In this document: positions 1 through 8,704 of the stretch, piece after piece
Position numbering within the stretch: the stretch's first letter is position 1
Layout of the letters: every line of letters begins with the position of its first letter
NCBI RefSeq assembly: GCF_023716465.1
Contig: NZ_CP092415.1
Coordinates: 2,953,501 to 3,017,500, forward strand
Origin: Flagellimonas marinaquae
GTDB taxonomy: Bacteria; Bacteroidota; Bacteroidia; Flavobacteriales; Flavobacteriaceae
Direction: 5' to 3'
Length of the DNA stretch: 64,000 bases
Made by a program: the position numbers and the translations under genes
The notes under the pieces: generated by a model
Databases searched by the model: none
The model's input: the letters and a program-made list of their open reading frames with translations, nothing else
Told to the model about the DNA's origin: nothing

Positions 1-2
1 TT

Positions 3-3000
3 GGGTTTTCCAGCATCTATATCATTTTTGAAGAAGATATCGAGTTCTATTGGTCGCGCAGTCGCATTCTTGAAAAACTGAACTCACTTCCTGCAAACCT
101 CTTGCCCGATGGTGTCAACCCATCATTAGGGCCAGATGCCACAGGTCTCGGACAGATATTTTGGTACACATTGGAAGGTCGCGATAAAGATGGCAACGTA
201 ACTGGCGGATGGGATTTACAGGAATTGCGTAGCATTCAGGACTATTATGTGAAGTATGGATTATCCTCTGCAAGCGGTGTTTCTGAAGTGGCTTCCATTG
301 GTGGTTATGTTCAGGAATATCAAGTCGATATCGACCCAGAAAAAATGCGTCAATATAATGTAAGTATGGGCGATGTGGTCAAAGCCGTAAAGCAAAGCAA
401 TCAGGATATAGGTGCACAAACCCTCGAAATAAATCAAGCCGAATATCTCGTGCGCGGATTGGGCTACGTCAAGTCAATCGCAGACATTGAAAGTGCGGTT
501 GTTGATTCAGAAAACTTTACTTCCATCCGCATTAAAGACGTAGCTAACGTTCATTTGGGTCCTGCTGCCAGACGTGGCATTCTCGATAAGGAAGGTGCCG
601 AAGTCGTAGGTGGTGTCGTAGTCGCTCGCTACGGTGCAAATCCGTTGGAAGTCATCAATAATGTCAAGGCACAAATTGCCGAAATAAGCTCTGGACTTCC
701 AACAAAAACTTTATCAGATGGTCGCACCTCGCAAGTAACCATCGTGCCGTTTTACGACCGTACCGAACTCATACAGGAAACGTTGGGCACGCTCAACGAA
801 GCTTTGACTTTGGAAATCTTGATTACCATTTTAGTCATTATTATTATGGTGTTCAATCTACGTGCATCCATCCTAATTTCGGGATTGTTACCCGTAGCAG
901 TTCTGATGGTTTTTATCACGATGAAGCTCTTTAATGTAGATGCAAACATCGTCGCACTTTCCGGTATTGCCATTGCCATCGGTACAATGGTGGACGTGGG
1001 CGTAATACTCGCCGAAAATATGATACGGCACTTGGAAGATGAAAAGCTACGCCTTAATGAAAATGGTAAGGAATACACCACGAACGAAATCATCTACAAC
1101 GCAACTGCCGAAGTTTCTGGTGCTATTCTGACGGCTGTACTGACGACCATAATCAGCTTCCTACCCGTATTCACAATGATAGGTGCCGAAGGAAAACTGT
1201 TCCGTCCGCTTGCCTTTACCAAAACAATGGCACTCACGGCATCGCTTATCATTGCGCTATTTCTCATTCCACCCATTGCGGCATTTCTTTTCCGTAAGAC
1301 GAGTGTTCGAGAACGTACACAGTATGCCATTAATGGCTTGCTTGTTTTATTGGGAATTCTCGCCATTATTTACGGATTCTGGTTAGGACTAATTCTTATC
1401 GCCTTTGCCATCACATCGTTCTTAAAGATTCGTGGTACGCTTTCCAAAAAGCGCAAAAATCTGCTTGATATTATCATTTCATCTATTGCCATCGTAGTTT
1501 TATTAGCAGAATACTGGCGACCATTGGGCTTTGACCGAAGCATCGTGATGAACCTGATATTTGTTTCCATCATCTGTTTTGGACTGCTGGGTGTATTCTC
1601 GATTTTCAGAATATACTACGAGCGTATTTTACGTTGGGCACTTCAAAACCGGTATCTATTCTTAATCGTTCCCCTTACGGTCCTTACGCTGGGCATCATC
1701 ATAATGCGAAATACGGGCAAAGAATTTATGCCAGCACTCAATGAAGGTTCATTTCTTTTGATGCCTACATCCTTACCACACGCAGGTGTAGAAGAAAATA
1801 AGCGTGTGCTGCAACAGCTCGATATGGCTGTGGCAAGCATTCCTGAAATTGAAACCGTGGTGGGAAAAGCGGGAAGAACCGAAAGCGCACTTGACCCAGC
1901 ACCACTCTCGATGTATGAAAATGTGATTCAGTATAAATCGGAATATATGCGGAATAGTTCTGGCGAGCGACAACGTTACAAGGTCAATGACGATGGATTA
2001 TTTGTACTGAAGAATAACAAATTCATTATCAACCCAAACAATGAGATAGATGAAGGCGTCAACTATGCCGAAACATCGCTAAAAACGACTGCTACACGCG
2101 AAGACTTGATTGAAGATGACGATGGCGAGTACTACCGAAACTGGCGACCGGACATTGAAAGTCCAGATGATATTTGGAACGAGATAGTTCGAGTAACCAA
2201 ATTACCAGGCGTTACATCGGCACCCAAGCTGCAACCTATCGAAACACGACTGGTAATGCTACAAACAGGTATGCGCGCACCTATGGGCATCAAGGTAAAA
2301 GGTCCCGATTTAAAGTCTATTGAAAGTTTTGGACTGGAATTGGAAGATATCCTAAAACAAGCCGAAGGCGTTAAGGAACAAGCTGTTTTTGCAGACCGAA
2401 TCGTGGGCAAACCCTACTTGCTCATAGATATTAAGCGAGACCAATTGGCTCGATATGGTGTGTCCATAATGGAAGTTCAGGAAATCCTTCAAGTGGCCGT
2501 GGGCGGAATGCCACTCACGCAAACTGTTGAAGGTCGTGAGCGTTATGCGGTGCGTGTGCGTTATCCACGAGAGTTACGGGCAGACCCAGACGACCTTAAA
2601 AATATCTATGTTCCAGTGGAAAAAGGTAGCCCTGTACCGTTGGGCGAATTGGTTAAAATTCGATACGAGCAAGGTCCACAAGTCATTAAAAGTGAAGACA
2701 CTTTTCTAATTGGCTACGTGCTGTTTGATAAACTCGACGGCTTTGCCGAAGTGGATGTGGTAGAAAATGCCCAAGCGCTGATTCAACAAAATATTGATAA
2801 GGGTTCGCTGGTCGTACCACAGGGCGTGAGCTATCGTTTTACGGGAACATATGAAAATCAGTTACGGGCAGAAAAAACGCTATCGGTTGTCGTACCGCTT
2901 TGTTTGCTCGTCATTTTCTTGATTTTGTATTTCCAGTTCAGGTCCGTCTCTACGTCTCTTATGGTGTTTACTGCAATCGCCGTGGCCTTTGCAGGTGGCT

Positions 3001-3458
3001 TTATAATGATATGGCTGTACGGGCAAGATTGGTTTTTCAACTTCGGCTTTTTTGGCGAAAATCTGCGGGACTTGTTCAATATGAAAACCATCAATTTAAG
3101 TGTGGCCGTTTGGGTAGGTTTTATTGCCCTCTTCGGTATTGCTACGGATGATGGTGTGGTAATGGCCACCTATTTAGACCAATCTTTCAAAAGCAACGAA
3201 CCAGACAATAAAAAGGGCATTCGTCTCGCCGCTTTGGAAGCCGCAGGTAAACGCATTCGTCCATGTTTAATGACTACTGTAACTACGGTGTTGGCACTAC
3301 TTCCCGTACTCACATCCACAGGAAAGGGAAGCGATATAATGATACCGATGGCAATTCCCATTTTTGGCGGAATGATAATCGATGTCACGTCCTATTTCCT
3401 ATTGCCAGTCCTGTACAGCTGGAAAAAGGAATACCAACTTAAAAAAGCAAACAGATGA
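3..3458 (+). CDS. cusA: CusA-type Cu(I)/Ag(I) RND efflux pump, 5' end outside window
   Basis: Inner-membrane proton-driven pump of the heavy-metal RND family that moves Cu(I)/Ag(I) out through a CusB-CusC-type complex. The reading frame is open from base 3 with no stop upstream, so the gene begins before the window; about 1150 residues are visible and roughly the first 100 are missing. Seen: the TM4 stretch GTMVDVGVILAEN with its conserved acidic residue, two periplasmic porter halves, and two blocks of membrane helices. The three methionines that bind Cu/Ag in E. coli CusA have counterparts in the contexts LLMPTSLP, APLSMYEN and VMLQTGM, which supports a copper/silver rather than zinc substrate. 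The loop after the APLSMYEN block is longer than in E. coli. It overlaps the next gene by ATGA, so the two are coupled. Family call is firm; metal specificity is inferred from the methionines. Confidence 0.93.
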   Translation, partial: GFSSIYIIFEEDIEFYWSRSRILEKLNSLPANLLPDGVNPSLGPDATGLGQIFWYTLEGRDKDGNVTGGWDLQELRSIQDYYVKYGLSSASGVSEVASIGGYVQEYQVDIDPEKMRQYNVSMGDVVKAVKQSNQDIGAQTLEINQAEYLVRGLGYVKSIADIESAVVDSENFTSIRIKDVANVHLGPAARRGILDKEGAEVVGGVVVARYGANPLEVINNVKAQIAEISSGLPTKTLSDGRTSQVTIVPFYDRTELIQETLGTLNEALTLEILITILVIIIMVFNLRASILISGLLPVAVLMVFITMKLFNVDANIVALSGIAIAIGTMVDVGVILAENMIRHLEDEKLRLNENGKEYTTNEIIYNATAEVSGAILTAVLTTIISFLPVFTMIGAEGKLFRPLAFTKTMALTASLIIALFLIPPIAAFLFRKTSVRERTQYAINGLLVLLGILAIIYGFWLGLILIAFAITSFLKIRGTLSKKRKNLLDIIISSIAIVVLLAEYWRPLGFDRSIVMNLIFVSIICFGLLGVFSIFRIYYERILRWALQNRYLFLIVPLTVLTLGIIIMRNTGKEFMPALNEGSFLLMPTSLPHAGVEENKRVLQQLDMAVASIPEIETVVGKAGRTESALDPAPLSMYENVIQYKSEYMRNSSGERQRYKVNDDGLFVLKNNKFIINPNNEIDEGVNYAETSLKTTATREDLIEDDDGEYYRNWRPDIESPDDIWNEIVRVTKLPGVTSAPKLQPIETRLVMLQTGMRAPMGIKVKGPDLKSIESFGLELEDILKQAEGVKEQAVFADRIVGKPYLLIDIKRDQLARYGVSIMEVQEILQVAVGGMPLTQTVEGRERYAVRVRYPRELRADPDDLKNIYVPVEKGSPVPLGELVKIRYEQGPQVIKSEDTFLIGYVLFDKLDGFAEVDVVENAQALIQQNIDKGSLVVPQGVSYRFTGTYENQLRAEKTLSVVVPLCLLVIFLILYFQFRSVSTSLMVFTAIAVAFAGGFIMIWLYGQDWFFNFGFFGENLRDLFNMKTINLSVAVWVGFIALFGIATDDGVVMATYLDQSFKSNEPDNKKGIRLAALEAAGKRIRPCLMTTVTTVLALLPVLTSTGKGSDIMIPMAIPIFGGMIIDVTSYFLLPVLYSWKKEYQLKKANR

Positions 3459-4672
3459 AAAAATTAAAATATATACTGGTGTTCTTGTTTGTTACTGCTT
3501 TCGCGAAAGCGCAACAATTACAATCCTACATTCAGGAAGCTGAAGCCAACAATCCAGAAATTCAAGCCTTTGAATTGCGATACAACATCGCCGAAGAAAA
3601 GGTAAACGAAGCCAACTGGATTCCAAATACCGAAGTAAGTGCCGGCTACTTTGTGAGCGAGCCTGAAACAAGAGTGGGTGCGCAACGTGCACGAATAGGC
3701 GTAAAACAGATGTTGCCGTGGTTCGGTACTATTACAGCTCGTGAAAATTATGCCACCGCAATGGCAGATGCCGAATATGTGGACATTACGATTGCAAAGC
3801 GTAAGCTGGCACTTTCGGTCGCACAATCCTATTATCGTCTATTTGCCATAAGAGCCAAGCAAGCCGTACTGGATGAAAATATACAGCTACTGGAAACCTA
3901 CGAACGACTTGCACTCACATCTGTAGAAGTGGGCAAAGCGAGTGCCGTAGATGTGTTGCGACTTCAGATTAGACAAAATGAATTACAACAACAAAAGGAA
4001 GTGCTGGAAGAAGAATTTACAGCAGAACAAACGACTTTTAACAATTTGCTCAACCGTGATGCAATGATGACGGTTGACGTTGTTCCAGAAATGGAAATTC
4101 CACAGGAAGACCCATTTTATACTAATGAAGCGCTATCACTCAATCCCGAACTGCTCAAATATGACAAACTCTATGAATCGGTAGCACAATCTGAACTGCT
4201 CAACCAGCGCGAGAGTTTGCCTATGATTGGTTTTGGTTTAGACTACCTGCCCGTAACGGAACGCAGCGATGTCAATTTCAGCGATAATGGGAAAGATGTA
4301 TTGATGCCGATGGTGTCGGTTTCCATCCCCATTTTCAACAATCGCTACAAATCCATTTCAAGGCAAAATGAACTGCGACAGCAAGAAATAGAAACCCAAC
4401 GGGAACAGCGATTGAATGTGCTGGAATCCGCTTTCGCGAAAGCGCAATCACAACGTAACCAAGGACGCATAGCATACAACACACAAGCTCGTAACCTGAA
4501 ACAAGCCAAAGATGCCGAAGAAATTCTGGTAAAGAACTATGAGACCGTCACTATCGATTTTAATGATGTGCTGGACATTCAGGAATTGCAATTAAAGTTT
4601 CAAATAAACCAAATAGAATCTGTGAAGACCTACTATGTGCAAAGTACAATCATTAATTATTTAATTAAGTAA
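3455..4672 (+). CDS. TolC-family outer-membrane efflux protein (CusC-like role)
   Basis: Outer-membrane channel that completes the tripartite efflux pump. It has 405 residues with a signal peptide ending near AFAKAQ (about residue 19), then the long helical repeats of the outer-membrane efflux protein family, with conserved short stretches such as LSVAQSYYRLFA and VGKASAVDVLRLQ typical of TolC hairpins. The start codon overlaps the cusA stop (ATGA), which argues for translational coupling and a shared complex. Two copies of the GCTTTCGCGAAAGC palindrome lie in this gene, both encoding AFAKA. The family is clear; pairing with the upstream CusA is inferred from the overlap. Confidence 0.9.
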   Translation: MKKLKYILVFLFVTAFAKAQQLQSYIQEAEANNPEIQAFELRYNIAEEKVNEANWIPNTEVSAGYFVSEPETRVGAQRARIGVKQMLPWFGTITARENYATAMADAEYVDITIAKRKLALSVAQSYYRLFAIRAKQAVLDENIQLLETYERLALTSVEVGKASAVDVLRLQIRQNELQQQKEVLEEEFTAEQTTFNNLLNRDAMMTVDVVPEMEIPQEDPFYTNEALSLNPELLKYDKLYESVAQSELLNQRESLPMIGFGLDYLPVTERSDVNFSDNGKDVLMPMVSVSIPIFNNRYKSISRQNELRQQEIETQREQRLNVLESAFAKAQSQRNQGRIAYNTQARNLKQAKDAEEILVKNYETVTIDFNDVLDIQELQLKFQINQIESVKTYYVQSTIINYLIK

Positions 4673-4675
4673 ACA

Positions 4676-6961
4676 ATGAAAACACTTAACACAATACTTC
4701 TCTTATTCTTAACTTCAATTACATTCGCCCAAGTTGGGACAAATGGTGAAGATAGAAAAGAAGAAGGTCGAAACATAAAAGAATATAACCTTACTATCGA
4801 AGAAAATGAAATAACCCTTGCAGGTGTAACCGCAAACGGAATGACAATTAATGGTGGCATTCCAGGTCCTACATTAGAATTTAATGAAGGTGACCTTGCC
4901 ATTATTAACGTAACCAATAAAATGGATGAAGAAACCTCTGTACATTGGCACGGTTTAATACTTCCTAATTTTTATGATGGTGTGCCTTATTTAACTACGC
5001 CACCTATAAAACCAAATACTACATTTCAATATAGAATACCTATAAACCAATCTGGTACATATTGGTATCATTCCCATACGATGTTACAAGAGCAAAAAGG
5101 AGTTTATGGCTCAATCGTCATTCATCCTAAAGAAAAGACTTTGGACTACGACAAAGATTTGGTTGTAGTGTTATCTGACTGGACCAACGAAAAACCAATG
5201 AATGTGTTGCGAAACCTTAAACGAGGAAACGAATGGTATCAGGTTAAAAAAGGGACAGCAGTACCATTAAGTAGAGTGATTAAAGAAGGTGCACTGGGAG
5301 CACAATTTAATTTTTGGCGTGATAGAATGGAAGGTGCAGATATTGCAGACATCTACTATCCTGCGTTCTTGTCCAATGGTAAAAAACTTGCAGAATATCC
5401 AGAGTTTAAAACAGGTGAAAAAGTACGACTACGTTTTATCAATGCATCTGCTTCATCTTATTATTGGGTGGATTTTGGTGGTGGTAACCCGATGATAGTT
5501 GCGAGTGATGGTGTGGATGTAACACCAGAATATAAAAACCGATTTCTTTTTGCAATTGCCGAAACCTATGATGTCATTGTAACCATTCCAGAAGGCACTT
5601 TAGAAATTACTGCCACAGCGCAAGATGGTTCTGGTAGTACATCCATTCACTTGGGTAGCGGAAAATTGTATCCAGCAACTGTAATAGACAGACCAGATAA
5701 AGTGGCTATGATGAAGCAAATGGCAAAAATGGATATGAAGATGGGTGCACCTGCTTTAGTGGGAAATAAAAATAGAAATACACCCGAAGCCCTAATGCAG
5801 AAATATGGAATGAAGATGAATATGGATATGAAAGACGGACAGATGAAGATGGAGAATGAAATGAATATGGAAATGAAAAAGGATGCGACGCCAATGAATC
5901 ATAAGATGTCTACGATGCAAAAGGACACCGCTTCATTTAATTATGATACACGTAAAACTTATTTCAATTATGATTTTTTAAAGGCAAAGGAAAACACCAC
6001 TTTTAAGACTGATGTGCCAGTAAATGAAATTTTACTGAATCTAACAGGTAATATGCAGCGCTATGTTTGGAGTATGAATGGCGTACCACTTTCGGAAACA
6101 GACAAAATTAAAATTAAAAGTGATGAGGTTACAAGGATTACCTTAAATAATCTGACAATGATGCACCACCCAATGCACTTGCACGGTCATTATTTTAGGG
6201 TGATTAATGAAAATGGAGAGCGTTCACCATTAAAGCACACGGTTAACGTACCACCAATGCAAAAAGTGGTCATCGAATTTTATAACGAAGAATATGGTGA
6301 TTGGTTCTTTCATTGTCACGTACTATATCATATGATGGGTGGTATGGCAAGAGTATTTAGCTATGATACACCACGAGATGAAAGGATGAAACCTTATCCA
6401 GTACAAAACCTAATTGACGAGACAGACCATTACTATTCGTGGGGAATGCTTCGTGGAGGTTCAAACTTTAATGAACTTTTATTGATGTCGAGCAACATCC
6501 GCAACGAATTTGGACTACGTGCCGAGTTTGATTATAACCAAAATGCCGAGATAGAAGTGAATTATAATAGATATCTCAATGATTGGGTACGCGTGTACGC
6601 AGGCGTAAATACTGAAACTTCAACACCAGATTCTTATGATACATTCAATACTGTGGGATTGGTTGGAGTTAAATATTTCACGCCTTATAGGTTTAATGTG
6701 GATGTGAGTATTGACCATCAACTTCGCCCAAGAATACGTCTGGACAGGGAGTTGTTGATTTTTCCAAGAATTTTCTTGGAAGGTGAATATGAGTACAGAG
6801 CAGATTTTGGATGGGTCAATGAGTTAGAAAATAACAAATCTTATGAAGGTGAAACTCAATGGTTAATTGGAGCTTCATATATCTTATCCCGCAACTTTTC
6901 AATACAAGGAAATTATAATAACAGATATGGCTGGGGTGGCGGTCTTTTAGCCCGATTTTAA
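4676..6961 (+). CDS. Multicopper oxidase (CopA-like) with fused outer-membrane CopB-like tail
   Basis: Probable periplasmic cuprous oxidase that detoxifies Cu(I). 761 residues. The signal peptide is residues 1-18. Copper ligands are visible as HWHG (90-93), HSH (132-134), HPMHLHGH (about 500) and HCHVLYHMM (about 546), the full set for a three-cupredoxin oxidase. A methionine-rich insert at about 340-420 (many MxM and MxxM pairs) matches the copper-binding stretch of CopA/PcoA. After about residue 590 there is a roughly 170-residue tail of alternating aromatic/polar strands ending in ARF; a terminal phenylalanine is typical of outer-membrane barrels, and the strands resemble CopB. The gene lies 3 bases after the TolC gene, so it is in the same operon. 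The oxidase call is firm; the barrel interpretation of the tail is inference. Confidence 0.92.
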   Translation: MKTLNTILLLFLTSITFAQVGTNGEDRKEEGRNIKEYNLTIEENEITLAGVTANGMTINGGIPGPTLEFNEGDLAIINVTNKMDEETSVHWHGLILPNFYDGVPYLTTPPIKPNTTFQYRIPINQSGTYWYHSHTMLQEQKGVYGSIVIHPKEKTLDYDKDLVVVLSDWTNEKPMNVLRNLKRGNEWYQVKKGTAVPLSRVIKEGALGAQFNFWRDRMEGADIADIYYPAFLSNGKKLAEYPEFKTGEKVRLRFINASASSYYWVDFGGGNPMIVASDGVDVTPEYKNRFLFAIAETYDVIVTIPEGTLEITATAQDGSGSTSIHLGSGKLYPATVIDRPDKVAMMKQMAKMDMKMGAPALVGNKNRNTPEALMQKYGMKMNMDMKDGQMKMENEMNMEMKKDATPMNHKMSTMQKDTASFNYDTRKTYFNYDFLKAKENTTFKTDVPVNEILLNLTGNMQRYVWSMNGVPLSETDKIKIKSDEVTRITLNNLTMMHHPMHLHGHYFRVINENGERSPLKHTVNVPPMQKVVIEFYNEEYGDWFFHCHVLYHMMGGMARVFSYDTPRDERMKPYPVQNLIDETDHYYSWGMLRGGSNFNELLLMSSNIRNEFGLRAEFDYNQNAEIEVNYNRYLNDWVRVYAGVNTETSTPDSYDTFNTVGLVGVKYFTPYRFNVDVSIDHQLRPRIRLDRELLIFPRIFLEGEYEYRADFGWVNELENNKSYEGETQWLIGASYILSRNFSIQGNYNNRYGWGGGLLARF

Positions 6962-6995
6962 AAAAAACGATTAATAACTTTTAAACAAACAAAAA

Positions 6996-7619
6996 ATGAG
7001 CAAATTAAAATTAGTATTAGGAGTGGTTGCAATAGCATTTGTAACCTTAACAGTAGTGTCTTGTAAAGATGCTAAAACAGAAAGCAGTACCAATTCTGAA
7101 ACGAGTACTGAGGAAGACCATTCAAAAATGAACCACGATAATTCCGATGGGCATCATGATAGCGAGAAAAAGGAAATGGCAATGAACGGAGATGGGAATG
7201 CACAAGCGGTTCTTAATGACTATTTCAGTCTTAAAGATGCCCTCGTAGGCGATGATAATGATAAAGCAAAGGAAATGGGAGGCACATTGGTTAAATCTCT
7301 TAAATCTTTTGATGCATCAAAATATTCTGAAAGTGAAAAATCAGAATTGAATGACATTATCGAAGATGCTACGGAACACGCAGAGCATATTTCAGAAAGT
7401 GACATCAAACATCAGCGTGAGCATTTCAAAGTATTGAGTAAAGATGTTACAGATATGGTTGCCATTACGGGAACAGGGATGAAGCTTTATGAGCAATTCT
7501 GCCCAATGTATGATAACAATAAAGGTGGTGCTTGGCTTAGTATGAACGAAGAAATTAGAAACCCCTATTTCGGTGATAAAATGTTGAAATGCGGTAAAGT
7601 ACAGCGAGAAATCAACTAA
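6996..7619 (+). CDS. DUF3347 lipoprotein, likely periplasmic copper binder
   Basis: 207-residue lipoprotein with lipobox TVVSC (Cys23), followed by a His/Glu/Met-rich linker (about 35-66) that could bind metal. Residues 70-205 form a DUF3347 domain, ending in a conserved block with [15 protein letters not shown] and a later MLKCG. The same domain forms the C-terminus of the CusB-type protein at 13025-14770 in this window, and the two are clearly related. Its place between the multicopper oxidase and the haem-binding-domain gene, and its Cys/Met pattern, suggest copper chaperoning in the periplasm. The exact function of DUF3347 is not established. Confidence 0.85.
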   Translation: MSKLKLVLGVVAIAFVTLTVVSCKDAKTESSTNSETSTEEDHSKMNHDNSDGHHDSEKKEMAMNGDGNAQAVLNDYFSLKDALVGDDNDKAKEMGGTLVKSLKSFDASKYSESEKSELNDIIEDATEHAEHISESDIKHQREHFKVLSKDVTDMVAITGTGMKLYEQFCPMYDNNKGGAWLSMNEEIRNPYFGDKMLKCGKVQREIN

Positions 7620-8075
7620 TTGAAGTTTTTAAAAATCATAGCGTGGCTTGCCCTTGTGGCATTGGTAGTGATTCAGTTCTTTCCAATAATCCTGAACGAG
7701 AGCGATTATGTACCGCAAAGTGATTTTATGGTCGAAAATCAAGTGCCTGCAACGATAAAAAATCGGTTGCAGGTTTCTTGCTACGATTGCCACAGTAATA
7801 ATACAGATTATCCGTGGTATAGTAAGATACAGCCTGCGGCTTGGTTTCTGGAAGATCACATACAAGAAGGTAAGGACGAACTTAATTTTAATGAATGGGC
7901 AACATATTCAGACCGGCGAAAGAATAGTAAACTTCGGTCTATCATAAGCCAAATCGAAGAAGATAAAATGCCCTTGGATTCTTATACACTCATTCATAAA
8001 GATGCAATTCTTTCAGATGAAGATAAGAGGATGATAATAGATTATATGACAGCGTTAAAAGACAGTTTGGAATAA
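7620..8075 (+). CDS. Haem-binding domain protein (c-type CxxCH)
   Basis: 151-residue protein with one N-terminal membrane anchor or signal (residues 5-25) and a single CYDCH motif at 54-58, followed by SNNTDYPWYSKIQPAAW, the pattern of the Bacteroidota haem-binding domain family. It would sit on the periplasmic side of the inner membrane and carry one c-type haem, perhaps passing electrons in copper redox chemistry. The only usable start is TTG at 7620, directly abutting the upstream TAA stop, so it is translated as part of the same transcript. Role in the copper pathway is inferred from position. Confidence 0.8.
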   Translation: MKFLKIIAWLALVALVVIQFFPIILNESDYVPQSDFMVENQVPATIKNRLQVSCYDCHSNNTDYPWYSKIQPAAWFLEDHIQEGKDELNFNEWATYSDRRKNSKLRSIISQIEEDKMPLDSYTLIHKDAILSDEDKRMIIDYMTALKDSLE

Positions 8076-8078
8076 AGT

Positions 8079-8136
8079 CCTGATATGGGAAGGGAAAGTT
8101 GATGGTTGGTTAGTTAGTAGCCCTTCCCTTGTCAGG
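8079..8136. repeat. Long interrupted inverted repeat between two copper-island genes
   Basis: CCTGA plus GGGAAGGG (8079-8094) are complementary to CCCTTCCC plus TCAGG (8121-8136), giving a two-part stem with a loop of about 26 bases. It begins four bases after the stop of the haem-binding-domain gene. There is no T-run directly after it, so it could be an mRNA processing or stability element or a weak attenuator rather than a terminator. Confidence 0.5.
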
Positions 8137-8209
8137 CACAATAAAAAATATTAGAAAAATGAATAATGATATAAATGAATTTGAGTAAAAATTCTTAAAA
8201 ATAAACAGG

Positions 8210-8686
8210 ATGAATGCACTTAGAAAAACTACAATATTCGCATTAATTATAATAGCAACAAGCCAAGTGTTCGGACAAGATACAAACACAGAAAAGCAAG
8301 CCGTGCTTAAAGTAATGAAAACCTACAAAGATGCGCTACAAAACTTGACAACCGAAGGTACTTTTGACTTATTTACAGAAGATTCCGAGGTTTTTGAATC
8401 TGGTGGTGTTGAAGGCACCTATGCCCACTATATAGAACATCATTTGGGTCCAGAATTGGGGCATTTCAAGAAGTTTGAATTTTCAGATTATGAAATTGAT
8501 GCAGAAGTAGATTTGCCCTATGCGTTTACTACCGAAACTTATGTCTACACCATAGTTCTCAATCCCGATGATAAAGCCAATACTCGAACCATAAAGAAAA
8601 AAGGGGTGGCGACTTCTATCCTTAAGAAGATAGATGAAAAATGGCAGATAGTAAAAACACATTCATCATCAAGAAATGTTAAATAA
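8210..8686 (+). CDS. Exported NTF2-like/SnoaL-like (DUF4440-type) protein
   Basis: 158 residues with a signal peptide ending at about VFGQ (residue 23). The rest fits the NTF2-like cone fold: an N-terminal helix with VLKVMKTYKDAL, the FTEDSEVFESGG segment, and late beta strands ending IVKTHSSSRNVK. Proteins of this type are binding or scaffold proteins; no catalytic residues can be assigned. It precedes copA by 18 bases and is likely co-transcribed with it. The link to metal handling is from location only. Confidence 0.72.
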   Translation: MNALRKTTIFALIIIATSQVFGQDTNTEKQAVLKVMKTYKDALQNLTTEGTFDLFTEDSEVFESGGVEGTYAHYIEHHLGPELGHFKKFEFSDYEIDAEVDLPYAFTTETYVYTIVLNPDDKANTRTIKKKGVATSILKKIDEKWQIVKTHSSSRNVK

Positions 8687-8704
8687 TTTTTAGCCAATCA
8701 TAAA

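Noticed and set aside
5706..5894. Met-rich repeat stretch of the multicopper oxidase as a possible nucleotide repeat array
   Set aside because: The repetition is at protein level (MxM copper binding), with no regular DNA unit.
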